A DNA stretch of 64,000 bases from CALFER01 sp964472395 (GTDB lineage Bacteria > CSSED10-310 > CALFER01): the NCBI GenBank assembly GCA_964472395.1, contig CAYYMM010000006.1, positions 15,397 through 79,396 of the forward strand. The letters are read 5' to 3'. Positions 16,230 to 25,005 of this stretch are shown piece by piece. The first letter of the stretch is position 1. Every line of letters begins with the position of its first letter. The position numbers and the translations under genes are program-made. Under the pieces are notes generated by a model. The model did no database searches. It was not told the origin of the DNA and worked only from the letters and a program-made list of their open reading frames with translations.

Positions 16230-19229
16230 TCAGCCCTGTAGAAACTCCTTGATACGTTTGATTGCGGAGCGTGATCGGTGGCGATGATAACGGTACGAAC
16301 TCATCAGCCTCGACACATCTCCCTCTTCCGTATATTCCTTACCGGGTTGATCGATCCCCATCCGTCGAGCAATCGGATAAAGGCGATCGGTTGACATCTC
16401 GTCGCCTGCAGCCAGGGACAGTGCGTTGGAGTCACGAAAACCGCGCATGAACTGGTACGCGCGTTGCAACGCATTGACTTCAGATTGCAGTATCGGAAGG
16501 CGATCACGAAGTTCATCAAATGCCTTCCACATGATTGGTTGACGAATTCCGACATGAGCCTTCACCACGTCCACGACAAGCTGGATATCTCTCAAAGCGC
16601 CGGGATCTTCTTTCACATTGACACGCTCTCCTGTCTTCTGGTGCAACTCGTCTCTGCGTCCGGTGATTTCACCAAACATATCCTCAATGAACGGCGTGGG
16701 ATCACTGAAGAGGTATCTTTCAAGCAATCGACTGACTGCGGTATCGGTTGAGCGGTTTCCGCACAATAAGCGGGATCCCAAGAGCTGTGAAAAGTCGATA
16801 AATCTAAGAGAATCAGGAGTATTGAGCAGAGATTCGAGTGTTTCGAATGTGATGACGTAAGATCCGACGAGCTCTCCGAATCGATGATGAGGTAAGATAC
16901 CCTGCTGGATCAACTCCCGGTTGAAGTCATTTATCACCGCCGTTGCATAGCGTTGAAATTCGGGGGAATCATCCGTGCTGAGAACGAACAGGTCGATATC
17001 GTTCTCAAAAGCTTCCTCCCGCGCATATCCACCGGTGCAAAAAATCCCCAGGGGCTGGTCATCTTCATCGACGCGACTGTAGTGGAATGGAAATCTCTCC
17101 TGTTCATCGATGCTCCAGAGCGATGCTCGGAAAAGTCTCCGGAAGTATCGCCTGAAGAACGCATGATACTCCTCATAAAGAGCTCGAATCTCACGGGGTT
17201 TCGATATCGCGATCAGTCCGCAACGGCAGAAACTGTAGGTATAATATGTGACCAGTTTTTCCTTGAGTTCAGATGAACACGTGGCATCGGATAACTCCGT
17301 CCATAGCTGGATGGCAAGGCCATTTAAAAACGGGATATCATCGATGTGATACACGATTTCCGGACGTGATTGCGCCACTTTGGCATACAATCGACGGTAG
17401 TTATTGGACGAGAAGGCAAGCAGTTGACAAAGAAAGAGGAATTTTGTCTTCAGTTGTTGCGGGCATGGGATCGATTTCCAGTTTCGCTCGACAATCTGTA
17501 TCAAATCGATCGTGCGTTCGAAATCGAGTGAGAGGAGATACCGGGTCAGAAAGGATGCGTGCGAACGGATCAATGACACGAGGGAACCCAGGTATACCAT
17601 TTTGGAACTGATTTTCCGGTTCAACCAGGTCTGGAAGAAATCGACATAAAACCGTTGATCCGGTTGTCGGATGTATCGATCAAAGAGCACCCCGGAAACT
17701 ATCATGGAATCCATGTCCAGGACCAGAAGCTTCAATAACCGTTCGAATGTCCTCAAGCGCATCGGCTTGTTGAGTGTCTGGATACTCAGGATCAGTTCCC
17801 TCAGAAGCATCCCATCATTTTCCGACAGCATCTCGAGGACATCGTCCCAATAGATCATGCCTCGATATATCTTGAAGATTCTCAGAATGTTGATCGCTTT
17901 GTTCTTGTGCCAGCGTACGGCATAATCCTCGGGGTAATTCCCTTCGATGATCTGACGAATGACCGTAAATGCCTTGAGATGCTCGTTGACTTTCCCGACG
18001 ATTCGTCGTGCGATGGTACGTAACTGATCGAGCGTTTCATAGTAATGCGTCAACAGCCGCATGGCGGGGCGAACCAGCCCGAGTGCAGGAAAACCCATGA
18101 CGATCGCAACCTGATCGAGATTTGCCATGTGCAGCGAATCGCTCATGTCGAGTTCTTCATCGACAGAGACGATGAGTTGATAAACGTAGAAGAACATCTC
18201 TATGAAATTGAAAATGTCCTTTAACTGCGTGAACATGGGCGCCAATGCAGGATCTTTGGTGATCAGGATATCAAGAGAATCGCGCGACCCATGAGCCCGG
18301 ATCCCGTAGATTGTCTTGAGCATGTTGACGAGGCTGTGGATCAGTCTGAGGCCATGGGTCTTGGGAGTGATCGATAAACTGAAAATATCCGTTGCCAGAT
18401 TCTCGTTGACTTCTCCGAGCATGCCCCGCAGATACCCCTCGTGGAACCGGCGCAACCCGACATCCAGATAGAACGAATCGATGATTTCAGCGTTGATCCT
18501 TGATTTCAGAAGCTGATCACCGGTCAGCAGTTCCGTCAGAAGTAGCTCCGAGATAACAACAAAATTGGAAACACTCCGGTCGAGGTATTTTTTAACATCG
18601 TCCAGCGTTGTGAGATACGTACCTTCCGAGACGCGTTCGGCAAGATAGAAATGCATTTTTCGACAGTACTTCAACATTTCTGTGCTCGCCTGTCCGATGA
18701 TCCTGTTCCACAAGTTCCGGTCAATCGATTCATCGACGAAGATCCCGACATCCAAGTCATCTTGATCGAGAATCATGCCCATGTTGCACATGGCGATACC
18801 TGATGTATCGGCAGTTCCGGGTGAAAACAATCCGATCAGGCAAGTGAGGTATGAAGAGATAAGATCTCTCAACGAGAACCGCAGTTTGATAAGCATTTGT
18901 CCAAAAATCTGATTACGGTTTTGATAGTTGGATGTTTCCCTTCTCAGACGATCGATGTTGAAGAAGTGGAGATGGAGCGTTTGAAGGCTGACATAGGTGC
19001 CCAAGAACGTTCTTGCTTCAGAGTCATCATCAGAAACCTGCATGATGATGTTCATCTCTGAAAGGAAACTCTGAGCGGGTCTCAATAAATGGACACGTCC
19101 TGATTTCCCCTTATTATCAAGCCGTTGACGCAGTACATGCATATTCCGTTCTGCAATCAGCAGATACTTCTGATGGTGATTGGACAGAATCTTCAGTCGC
19201 CCGGCAAGATCATCAAAAGAGTCCAGCAT
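16230..19229 (-). CDS. GlnD-like nucleotidyltransferase with a large helical N-terminus
   Basis: 999 residues. The C-terminal 300 residues carry the DNA polymerase beta-type nucleotidyltransferase motif GGYAREEAFENDIDLFVL (about 728-746; Gly-Gly, then D-x-D as metal ligands) and the GlnD-family block VNVKEDPGALRDIQLV near 870. In GlnD this domain uridylylates PII. Here the HD hydrolase and ACT domains that follow it in GlnD are missing, and about 690 mostly helical residues precede it instead. The substrate is therefore unknown: a PII-like or other protein target, or signalling. It sits between fabG (17 bp upstream) and a small partner (10 bp downstream). Confidence 0.7.
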   Translation of the reverse strand: MLDSFDDLAGRLKILSNHHQKYLLIAERNMHVLRQRLDNKGKSGRVHLLRPAQSFLSEMNIIMQVSDDDSEARTFLGTYVSLQTLHLHFFNIDRLRRETSNYQNRNQIFGQMLIKLRFSLRDLISSYLTCLIGLFSPGTADTSGIAMCNMGMILDQDDLDVGIFVDESIDRNLWNRIIGQASTEMLKYCRKMHFYLAERVSEGTYLTTLDDVKKYLDRSVSNFVVISELLLTELLTGDQLLKSRINAEIIDSFYLDVGLRRFHEGYLRGMLGEVNENLATDIFSLSITPKTHGLRLIHSLVNMLKTIYGIRAHGSRDSLDILITKDPALAPMFTQLKDIFNFIEMFFYVYQLIVSVDEELDMSDSLHMANLDQVAIVMGFPALGLVRPAMRLLTHYYETLDQLRTIARRIVGKVNEHLKAFTVIRQIIEGNYPEDYAVRWHKNKAINILRIFKIYRGMIYWDDVLEMLSENDGMLLRELILSIQTLNKPMRLRTFERLLKLLVLDMDSMIVSGVLFDRYIRQPDQRFYVDFFQTWLNRKISSKMVYLGSLVSLIRSHASFLTRYLLSLDFERTIDLIQIVERNWKSIPCPQQLKTKFLFLCQLLAFSSNNYRRLYAKVAQSRPEIVYHIDDIPFLNGLAIQLWTELSDATCSSELKEKLVTYYTYSFCRCGLIAISKPREIRALYEEYHAFFRRYFRRLFRASLWSIDEQERFPFHYSRVDEDDQPLGIFCTGGYAREEAFENDIDLFVLSTDDSPEFQRYATAVINDFNRELIQQGILPHHRFGELVGSYVITFETLESLLNTPDSLRFIDFSQLLGSRLLCGNRSTDTAVSRLLERYLFSDPTPFIEDMFGEITGRRDELHQKTGERVNVKEDPGALRDIQLVVDVVKAHVGIRQPIMWKAFDELRDRLPILQSEVNALQRAYQFMRGFRDSNALSLAAGDEMSTDRLYPIARRMGIDQPGKEYTEEGDVSRLMSSYRYHRHRSRSAIKRIKEFLQG

Positions 19230-19246
19230 GAGTCACTCCGATCATG

Positions 19247-19987
19247 TCAGACACTCAATCCGCCATCCACCCCCAGCACCTGTCCGGTGATATAGGAAGC
19301 CTCCGATGACAGCAGGAAAAGAATCGCACTCCCAACATCCTGAACACTCCCTGCGCGCTGCATTGGAATCTTGCCGATCCAGCCTGCTCTGGCCTCGTCC
19401 GGGATGGCTTTCGTCATCTCGGTTTCGATGAAGCCTGGAGCGATCGCGTTCACTGTGATGTTGTAGCGAGCCAATTCAAGTGCGAGCGATCGAGTCAACC
19501 CGATGATCCCTGCCTTTGACGCCGCATAGTTCGCCTGGCCGGGGTTGCCGCGAGCGGCAACGCTCGAAAGATTGACGATTCGCGGTGAGGATGACTTTTT
19601 GAGTAAAGAGAATGCCTCTCGTGCGCACAGATAGGAGCCGGTCAGATTGACATCGATTACCTGCTGCCATTGATCGAGTTTCATTCGCATGAAGAGATTA
19701 TCTCGGGTGATACCAGCATTGTTGATCAGAAAATCGAGTCCCTGACATGTCTCTTTAACTTGAGAAAAGAGATGTGCGACTGATTCCGGGTTTGAAACAT
19801 CCGCAGGTATTCCAATGAGATTGGAAGACGAATCCGGAGCGAGGTGCCGAATGGCGGCATCGATGTTCTGTTGATCGAGATCAACAATGACGACACGAGC
19901 ATCTTCGAGGAACAGCTGCTGGACGATCTCAAATCCTATACCTCGCGCCCCTCCCGTAACGACTGCAGTCTTTCCATTGAACCTCAT
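19247..19987 (-). CDS. fabG: 3-oxoacyl-ACP reductase, SDR family
   Basis: 246 residues, usual FabG length. The NADP-binding TGGARGIG is at 11-18, NNAG at 89-92 and the catalytic set Ser141-Tyr154-Lys158 (YAASK), with the C-terminal GQVLGVDGG typical of FabG. It reduces 3-oxoacyl-ACP in fatty acid elongation. ATG 19987 follows AAGGAG. It is divergent from the yceD-rpmF-plsX-fabD-acpP operon instead of lying between fabD and acpP, where it is often found, and it heads an operon with the GlnD-like gene. Confidence 0.88.
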   Translation of the reverse strand: MRFNGKTAVVTGGARGIGFEIVQQLFLEDARVVIVDLDQQNIDAAIRHLAPDSSSNLIGIPADVSNPESVAHLFSQVKETCQGLDFLINNAGITRDNLFMRMKLDQWQQVIDVNLTGSYLCAREAFSLLKKSSSPRIVNLSSVAARGNPGQANYAASKAGIIGLTRSLALELARYNITVNAIAPGFIETEMTKAIPDEARAGWIGKIPMQRAGSVQDVGSAILFLLSSEASYITGQVLGVDGGLSV

Positions 19988-20031
19988 CGATTATCTCCTT
20001 CTTTTTCCCGGGCGGTCTTGGGACAGGTTTG

Positions 20032-20058
20032 ATTGTAACAGGATCCAAGGAATTTCAA
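20032..20058 (-). promoter_or_regulatory. Promoter candidate for fabG operon
   Basis: On the minus strand, TACAAT (20037-20032) with TG in the extended -10 position (20040-20039), and TTGAAA (20058-20053) 15 bp further upstream. The spacer is short, which the extended -10 could compensate. It lies 45 bp from the fabG ATG. Confidence 0.4.
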
Positions 20059-20084
20059 AAATGAATCCTCTCCTCGATGTTCTC

Positions 20085-20113
20085 TTGACACAGCCGGAAC
20101 ACATCACTAAGGT
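20085..20113 (+). promoter_or_regulatory. Promoter of the yceD-rpmF-plsX-fabD-acpP operon
   Basis: A perfect TTGACA at 20085-20090, a 17-bp spacer and TAAGGT at 20108-20113. The first ATG lies 50 bp further on, with a leader hairpin between. The -10 is imperfect. Confidence 0.5.
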
Positions 20114-20122
20114 TATGAGGTT

Positions 20123-20143
20123 TTGATTCGTCTCTCGAATCAA
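20123..20143 (+). other. 5' leader hairpin of the yceD-rpmF operon
   Basis: TTGATTCG, loop TCTCT, CGAATCAA: a perfect 8-bp stem with a 5-nt loop, located between the promoter and the ribosome site (TAGGAG at 20152) of yceD. It is not followed by a clean U-run (only GCTGTTTTATAG), so a terminator is less likely than a stability or regulatory element. Confidence 0.45.
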
Positions 20144-20162
20144 GCTGTTTTATAGGAGTCCT

Positions 20163-20681
20163 ATGAAGATCAGGATCGACACCATTCTTCCGGAAGGTCT
20201 GCGGATCGATTGCAGAGTACCGATTGCCGAAATCGATCAATCGGATCTCGATGTCCGCATCTCTTCTGATATCGTGTTTAAGGGCTCCTTGAATCCATTC
20301 AGCGCAGGAATCATGCTGGATGGCACGTTCGAGTCCGAAATTGAAACTCAATGTGCACGATGTCTGAATCCCTTCAATCTGCGGCTTTCAAATAGCTTTA
20401 AACTGCTTCTGACAAAAACCCCGTCTGATGAAGAGGAAGACAGTGAGCGATCGCGGGTCGATCAAGTGGATTGCGAACAGGTGACGGACATCATCGACCT
20501 AACCGCTATTTTACGTGAGCAGTTGATTCTGCAGATTCCATTAAAAATGCTCTGCAGTGATGATTGCCGAGGGTTGTGCCAGCAATGTGGAAAGAACCTC
20601 AACGATGGACAGTGCACGTGCAGCACGACCCCGATTGACCCTCGACTGTTGAAACTGAAACAGTTGTTCGAGAACAAGTGA
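20163..20681 (+). CDS. yceD: YceD/DUF177 family protein
   Basis: 172 residues. The family hallmarks are present: CARCLNPF in the middle, then DLTAILREQLILQIPLKMLCSDDCRGLCQQCGKNLNDGQCTC near the C-terminus (broken here by normal reading, not by frameshift), giving a cysteine-rich, probably metal-binding end. Homologues in plants and bacteria are linked to 23S rRNA processing or accumulation, and the gene is typically found directly before rpmF, as here. ATG 20163 follows TAGGAG. Confidence 0.9.
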   Translation: MKIRIDTILPEGLRIDCRVPIAEIDQSDLDVRISSDIVFKGSLNPFSAGIMLDGTFESEIETQCARCLNPFNLRLSNSFKLLLTKTPSDEEEDSERSRVDQVDCEQVTDIIDLTAILREQLILQIPLKMLCSDDCRGLCQQCGKNLNDGQCTCSTTPIDPRLLKLKQLFENK

Positions 20682-20690
20682 GGAAAGACC

Positions 20691-20873
20691 ATGCCGGTAC
20701 CCAAGAGACGTTTGACAAGCACACGGAAGCGAACCCGTAGTGCGAACAAGCATTATGTCGCCAAAGGGATTGCAACATGCAGCAATTGCCAGCAACCGAA
20801 ACTTCCGCACCATGTGTGCCGCAATTGCGGTTTCTATGGTCAGAAGCAGATACTGAAGATTGAAGAGAAATAG
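20691..20873 (+). CDS. rpmF: 50S ribosomal protein L32
   Basis: 60 residues, normal size. The very basic N-terminus MPVPKRRLTSTRKRTR and two CxxC pairs, CSNC and CRNCG, are those of the zinc-binding form of L32. The ribosome site GAGGAAAG overlaps the yceD stop. The yceD-rpmF-plsX order is widely conserved in bacteria and ties ribosome and lipid synthesis. Confidence 0.97.
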   Translation: MPVPKRRLTSTRKRTRSANKHYVAKGIATCSNCQQPKLPHHVCRNCGFYGQKQILKIEEK

Positions 20874-20905
20874 TCAACCGGCAACGATTCGGTGATGGGA
20901 ACCCG

Positions 20906-21895
20906 TTGTTCACGATCGTAATCGATACGCTCGGATCCGAACGCGGAGCCGAGGTTTCCTGCCACGCAGGCTATCGTTTTGCTTGTAAGACAGGGGCTTC
21001 GGTAGTGTTTGTGGGCGATACGCAAACCATCGAGCAGTGTATTTCTATGTATGATATCCGGAATATGAATTTCAGGATCGTGCATACAACGTCTAAGGTG
21101 TTCATGGCTGAGGATGCCGCCATCGGCATCGAATCCAAACCGGATGCCTCAATTCTGATGGCGTTCCGTGAGATTCATGAATGCCGTGCAGATGCCATTG
21201 TCAGCGCGGGGCATACGGGTGCAACGGTTCTCGCCGCCAGACGCACCTGCGGGACGATATCGGGAATTCGGCGTTCAGCATTAGGCCAGGTCATTCCTGC
21301 ACGGGATGGACGTCGTTGCGTTCTGATCGACTCAGGAGCCGCATTGAGCGCAACCTCTCGCGATCTGGTGTTTTTCGGATTCATGGGTTCGATGATCGCC
21401 CGAGAATTACTGGGTATCGAACAACCGCGCATCGGGCTTTTGAATGTCGGATCGGAGGATTCCAAAGGCAGCAGTCGACTCAAGCAGACCTTTCAACTCA
21501 TGCAATCCCTCACGACACGTTCCGACCAGTACTGTTTTTCGGGAAACATCGAGGGACAACAGATCTGGGATGGCGACGTGGATGTCGTTGTTACAGATGG
21601 CTGCACAGGCAATATTCTTCTGAAATCTTCGGAAGGACTGATCGACTTCTGTTTGAAATGTCTAGCGGATTCGATGCAGGGCAATCGAATCCCAGAGATT
21701 TTTAAGAAACAAAAATATGGTGGAGCGCTATTGGTCGGGATCAGAGGAACTGCGGTGGTCTGCCATGGCAATGCGAGGGCGGATGAGATTGAGCAGGCAT
21801 GTCATGTTGCATACGATTGCTTCCGGCATTCACTTTGGAATAAAATCGACCGCGATCTTGCGCAACTGGATCTCCCCAGAAACCCGGCGTTGTAA
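20906..21895 (+). CDS. plsX: Phosphate acyltransferase PlsX
   Basis: 329 residues. PlsX makes acyl phosphate from acyl-ACP for phospholipid synthesis. Matches include DASILMAFREI, DAIVSAGHTGATVLAA, GLLNVGSED, NIEGQQIWDGDVDVVVTDGCTGNILLKSSEG and the C-terminal GGALLVGIRGTAVVCHGNA. The usual N-terminal DAMGGD signature reads DTLGSERG here, a noticeable divergence. The start is TTG 20906, with only a weak TGGGA upstream; no ATG fits better. Downstream is fabD, 17 bp away. Confidence 0.9.
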   Translation: MFTIVIDTLGSERGAEVSCHAGYRFACKTGASVVFVGDTQTIEQCISMYDIRNMNFRIVHTTSKVFMAEDAAIGIESKPDASILMAFREIHECRADAIVSAGHTGATVLAARRTCGTISGIRRSALGQVIPARDGRRCVLIDSGAALSATSRDLVFFGFMGSMIARELLGIEQPRIGLLNVGSEDSKGSSRLKQTFQLMQSLTTRSDQYCFSGNIEGQQIWDGDVDVVVTDGCTGNILLKSSEGLIDFCLKCLADSMQGNRIPEIFKKQKYGGALLVGIRGTAVVCHGNARADEIEQACHVAYDCFRHSLWNKIDRDLAQLDLPRNPAL

Positions 21896-21912
21896 ACGCG
21901 AGGAACTTCTTC

Positions 21913-22866
21913 ATGAAAATAGCATTTGTTTTTCCCGGCCAGGGAAGCCAATACGAGGGGATGGGTAAGGATTTCAGGGACCAGTATCCCTGCGCTCGAG
22001 AAGTTTTCGACCGAGCTGATTCCTCGCTGGGATACTCGATTTCGAAATTGTGTTTCGAGGGCCCTCAATCCGAATTGAACCTCACTGCAAACACCCAGCC
22101 TGCTCTTTTAACAGTCTCTGCTGTTGTTGCTGCTGTAATTCGCGAGATTGCCCCGGTTGTAGTGTCGGCATGCGCCGGACACAGCCTAGGCGAATACTCA
22201 GCCCTCTGTTTCGCCGAGAGTTTAACAATCGATACGGCTGTCCGACTTGTTCACGAACGAGGTAAGGCGATGCAATCCGCTGCACCGCACGGAATCGGCG
22301 CGATGGCCGCCATCATTGGACTTGAGGATGGTCTGGCAGATGAAGTTTGCCGAGAGGCGGGGCAAGGGCAGATCATCCAGGCCGCCAACTTCAATGGTCC
22401 CGGTCAGGTCGTGCTCTCCGGACACAAGGAAGCAGTCGAACGAGCCATTCAGATTGCCAGGGGCAAAGGTGCTCGAAAGGGGATCCTACTTCCCGTCAGC
22501 GCACCATTTCACTGCGCTTTGATGAAAACGGCGGCAGAAACCATGCTCGGTATCCTCGGTCGAGCCGATATCCGATCTCCGATCATTCCGTTGGTCAATA
22601 ACGTCGATGCCGATTATCTCGATCCAACACCTGCCAGCGTGATAGACTCTCTATATCGTCAGATTACGGGACCTGTCCGTTGGGATGAGTCGATCCGAAG
22701 GATGCGGACCGATGGGATTGAGTGTTTTATCGAGATTGGAGCAGGAAAAGTGCTGACAAACATGATTAAGCGAATCGTACCTGAAGCGGAGTGCCTGAGT
22801 GTTGGTTCAGTTGACGACCTCGAATTTTTTTCGCAATATGTAGCCACCAAAGGTTTGATCCCTTAA
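21913..22866 (+). CDS. fabD: Malonyl-CoA:ACP transacylase
   Basis: 317 residues, usual length. The N-terminal FVFPGQGSQ oxyanion motif, the nucleophile Ser91 in GHSLGEYSA and the catalytic His200 in VSAPFH are all present. It loads malonate from malonyl-CoA onto ACP for fatty acid synthesis. It sits between plsX and acpP, 25 bp before the latter. No fabH or fabF is in the window. Confidence 0.96.
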   Translation: MKIAFVFPGQGSQYEGMGKDFRDQYPCAREVFDRADSSLGYSISKLCFEGPQSELNLTANTQPALLTVSAVVAAVIREIAPVVVSACAGHSLGEYSALCFAESLTIDTAVRLVHERGKAMQSAAPHGIGAMAAIIGLEDGLADEVCREAGQGQIIQAANFNGPGQVVLSGHKEAVERAIQIARGKGARKGILLPVSAPFHCALMKTAAETMLGILGRADIRSPIIPLVNNVDADYLDPTPASVIDSLYRQITGPVRWDESIRRMRTDGIECFIEIGAGKVLTNMIKRIVPEAECLSVGSVDDLEFFSQYVATKGLIP

Positions 22867-22891
22867 CCCAACTTGAAGAAGGAGAAACTCC

Positions 22892-23125
22892 ATGGAAATT
22901 CAAGAACGCATTGTGAATCTGATCGCGGAGCAGCTTGGCGTGGATAAAGCAGAGGTTACACCTGAAGCCTCTTTTACAGATGATCTGGGCGCTGATTCAC
23001 TGGACACTGTCGAACTGGTAATGGCATTCGAAGAAACCTTCGATATCGAGATCCGTGACGAGGATGCGGAGAAACTGCATACTGTCAAGGATGCAATCGA
23101 CTACATCACCAAAGTGAAGCAGTAG
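22892..23125 (+). CDS. acpP: Acyl carrier protein
   Basis: 77 residues, acidic. The phosphopantetheine attachment site is Ser36 in DLGADSLDTVEL, followed by the recognition helix with VELVMAFEETFDIEI. ATG 22892 follows AAGGAG. It is the last gene of the operon; a strong hairpin at 23135-23185 follows. Confidence 0.98.
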   Translation: MEIQERIVNLIAEQLGVDKAEVTPEASFTDDLGADSLDTVELVMAFEETFDIEIRDEDAEKLHTVKDAIDYITKVKQ

Positions 23126-23134
23126 CCCACCGAT

Positions 23135-23185
23135 TACACCCATCTTCGTGTTCATTCATTCCTGTGAGAGTACGAGATGGGTGTA
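23135..23185 (+). terminator. Terminator-like hairpin after acpP
   Basis: ACACCCATCTTCGT (23136-23149) pairs with ACGAGATGGGTGT (23172-23184) with a single-base bulge, and T23135 pairs with A23185. The loop is 22 nt and TCTTTAT follows. It lies 10 bp after the acpP stop and covers the upstream alternative GTG start of tsaE, supporting a downstream tsaE start. The U-run is weak, so termination may be partial. Confidence 0.6.
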
Positions 23186-23205
23186 TCTTTATACGCGTGT
23201 TGGTT

Positions 23206-23706
23206 ATGACATCACCCCATGACTCGATTCGAGTGACGACCCAATCCCCCGAACAGACCGTCCACCTCGGGTTTCTGTTCGCCGGTTCTCTGATCCCCGG
23301 CGATTGTATTCTCCTCCGTGGGCATATCGGAGCGGGCAAAACATGTCTGGCGAAGGGAATTGCAGCGGGATTGGGCGTGAAGGACGTTTCGTCGGTTCAT
23401 TCTCCTTCATTCACATTGATCAACCGGTATGAGGGCGATATACCGATCTATCATGTGGATCTGTATCGGCTCGAGATGGATTCAGCTATTGATGACATTG
23501 AATTTGAGGATCTCTGGAACGAATCCGCGGTGATTTTGATCGAATGGCCGGATATCGCCATCGGGCGAATTCCACGAGTCAATTTTCAGATCGAAATTCT
23601 ATGGCCGATGGTTAGGCAGACAGAGCGGGAGATTGTCATTTCGGTTTCGGATCAGGGGCGTATCGAGCAATTGAAAAGACAAATCGATGATCATTTTAGG
23701 AATTGA
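23206..23706 (+). CDS. tsaE: tRNA threonylcarbamoyladenosine biosynthesis ATPase TsaE
   Basis: 166 residues from ATG 23206. The P-loop GHIGAGKT is at 39-46, followed by the family blocks SPSFTLINRYEG and IYHVDLYRLE, and IEWPD. TsaE works with TsaB and TsaD to make t6A at position 37 of ANN-decoding tRNAs. The frame is open to GTG 23164, but that start lies inside the terminator hairpin after acpP. The 3' end overlaps tsaD by 20 bp, indicating coupling. Confidence 0.93.
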   Translation: MTSPHDSIRVTTQSPEQTVHLGFLFAGSLIPGDCILLRGHIGAGKTCLAKGIAAGLGVKDVSSVHSPSFTLINRYEGDIPIYHVDLYRLEMDSAIDDIEFEDLWNESAVILIEWPDIAIGRIPRVNFQIEILWPMVRQTEREIVISVSDQGRIEQLKRQIDDHFRN

Positions 23707-24709
23707 AACTTCCTGCGACGATACTTCGGTCGCTATTGTTCGGAACGGCTGCGATGTTTTGGCGAACTGCGTGGCCAATCAAGACGTGTTTCACCGCAAG
23801 TTCGGGGGAGTCGTCCCCGAGATAGCGGCCCGAAAACACCTCGAGAATTTACTGCCGACGCTCCAAACGGCATTGGATTTGGCGTCCATTGGAATGAGTG
23901 ATGTCGATGCTTTTGCAGTCACACACCGACCGGGGCTCATCGGCTCTTTGGTCATCGGACTGACAGCTGCAAAGACACTGGCTGCCGTTTTTTCCAAACC
24001 TCTTATCGCCTTGAATCATATAGAAGCTCATGCCTACGCAGCCTGCTTTACCGGCATGCAGTATGGCGCTAAAAGCATCTCTCTCATCGCCTCAGGCGGA
24101 CACACATCGATTCTGCATCTTGAAGCTGACCGGCTCAGTCTAATTGGTCGCACGATTGACGATGCGGCAGGTGAAGCTTTCGATAAAGTTGCCAAATCGA
24201 TCGGACTCGGATATCCCGGCGGACCGATCATTGATCGTCTTTCTCGTGAGGGGAATCCGAATTCGATCCGTTTTCCTAGACCTATGCTCGATCATCCGAA
24301 CCTCGATTTCAGTTTTTCCGGACTCAAGACAGCCGTCCTGTACCATCTCCATCATCATCCCGATACAGCACCGGAAGACCTTTCAGCTTCTTTTCAAGCG
24401 GCGGTCGTCGATGTTCTGGTCGAGAAAACACTGCGGGCTGCGAAGCTCCTGGAAATCAACACAATCGCGGTTGTCGGCGGTGTTGCCTGCAACGCGGCAC
24501 TCCGGAAAGCATTTGCTTCGAAATGCGAGCGTTCCGGGAAACAGTTGTTTATCCCCGCACCACAATTCTGCACAGACAACGCCGCCATGGTTGCCGGGCT
24601 TGCCTATCACAAGCATATCGCCGGAATGCGATCATCCATTTCAATCGCGGCGCATTCCAGTGTTGGTTTCGAACCGGAACCCATACAATTGGACGCCTCC
24701 GAAGATTGA
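23687..24709 (+). CDS. tsaD: tRNA N6-adenosine threonylcarbamoyltransferase TsaD
   Basis: 340 residues, standard length. The metal-binding pair H111/H115 in NHIEAHAYAAC, the nucleotide loops GIETSCDDTSVAI and SGGHTSIL, and the C-terminal FCTDNAAMVAGLAY motif are intact. It catalyses the transfer of threonylcarbamoyl to tRNA A37. ATG 23687 lies inside the end of tsaE. TsaB and TsaC are not in the window. Confidence 0.97.
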   Translation: MIILGIETSCDDTSVAIVRNGCDVLANCVANQDVFHRKFGGVVPEIAARKHLENLLPTLQTALDLASIGMSDVDAFAVTHRPGLIGSLVIGLTAAKTLAAVFSKPLIALNHIEAHAYAACFTGMQYGAKSISLIASGGHTSILHLEADRLSLIGRTIDDAAGEAFDKVAKSIGLGYPGGPIIDRLSREGNPNSIRFPRPMLDHPNLDFSFSGLKTAVLYHLHHHPDTAPEDLSASFQAAVVDVLVEKTLRAAKLLEINTIAVVGGVACNAALRKAFASKCERSGKQLFIPAPQFCTDNAAMVAGLAYHKHIAGMRSSISIAAHSSVGFEPEPIQLDASED

Positions 24710-24743
24710 TCAGGAGTGCTAAGTGAATTGAGATATCGGTAAC

Positions 24744-24763
24744 TTGTCAACGATTGTTGACAA
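24744..24763. repeat. Perfect inverted repeat, possible operator
   Basis: TTGTCAAC, spacer GATT, GTTGACAA: two perfect 8-bp arms. It lies 34 bp after tsaD and about 200 bp before the comEA sigma-54 promoter, a suitable distance for an enhancer-type activator site. It may instead be a hairpin after tsaD, but there is no U-run. The rest of this 296-bp gap holds the sigma-54 promoter and no convincing gene. Confidence 0.4.
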
Positions 24764-24947
24764 CAGCACGCTTAATATTTCTACGAGATATTCTTTTTTT
24801 TTGAAGCAGTTGCGACAAGCATCTGATGCCAACGCACTTTGCGCCTTCCTTTGCGTTGACCAACCCGCTCCTCCCAACGCCGCGTATCTTCTCCATCCAT
24901 CGCTCCCAAACAACGATCTTACAACAGGTTAGGACGGATCGATCTCA

Positions 24948-24964
24948 TTGGCACCTCCATTGCT
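24948..24964 (+). promoter_or_regulatory. Sigma-54 promoter of comEA-ssb
   Basis: TTGGCACCTCCATTGCT matches the -24/-12 consensus YTGGCACGRNNNTTGCW at every defined position except the G and R after CAC. The GG-to-GC spacing is exact. The predicted transcript start is near 24975, about 30 bp before the comEA ATG and just ahead of its AAAGGAGG ribosome site. This is the best sigma-54 match I found in the window. Confidence 0.75.
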
Positions 24965-25005
24965 AATACGGTTTGTATCGACGCAATTCCTAAAAGGAGG
25001 CCAAG

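Noticed and set aside
22082..22285. Minus-strand frame with a run of Gln
   Set aside because: It is the reverse of a GTT/GCT-rich stretch inside fabD, which is clearly coding.
23164..23205. GTG start for tsaE at 23164
   Set aside because: It lies in the loop of the acpP terminator hairpin, and the family begins near ATG 23206.
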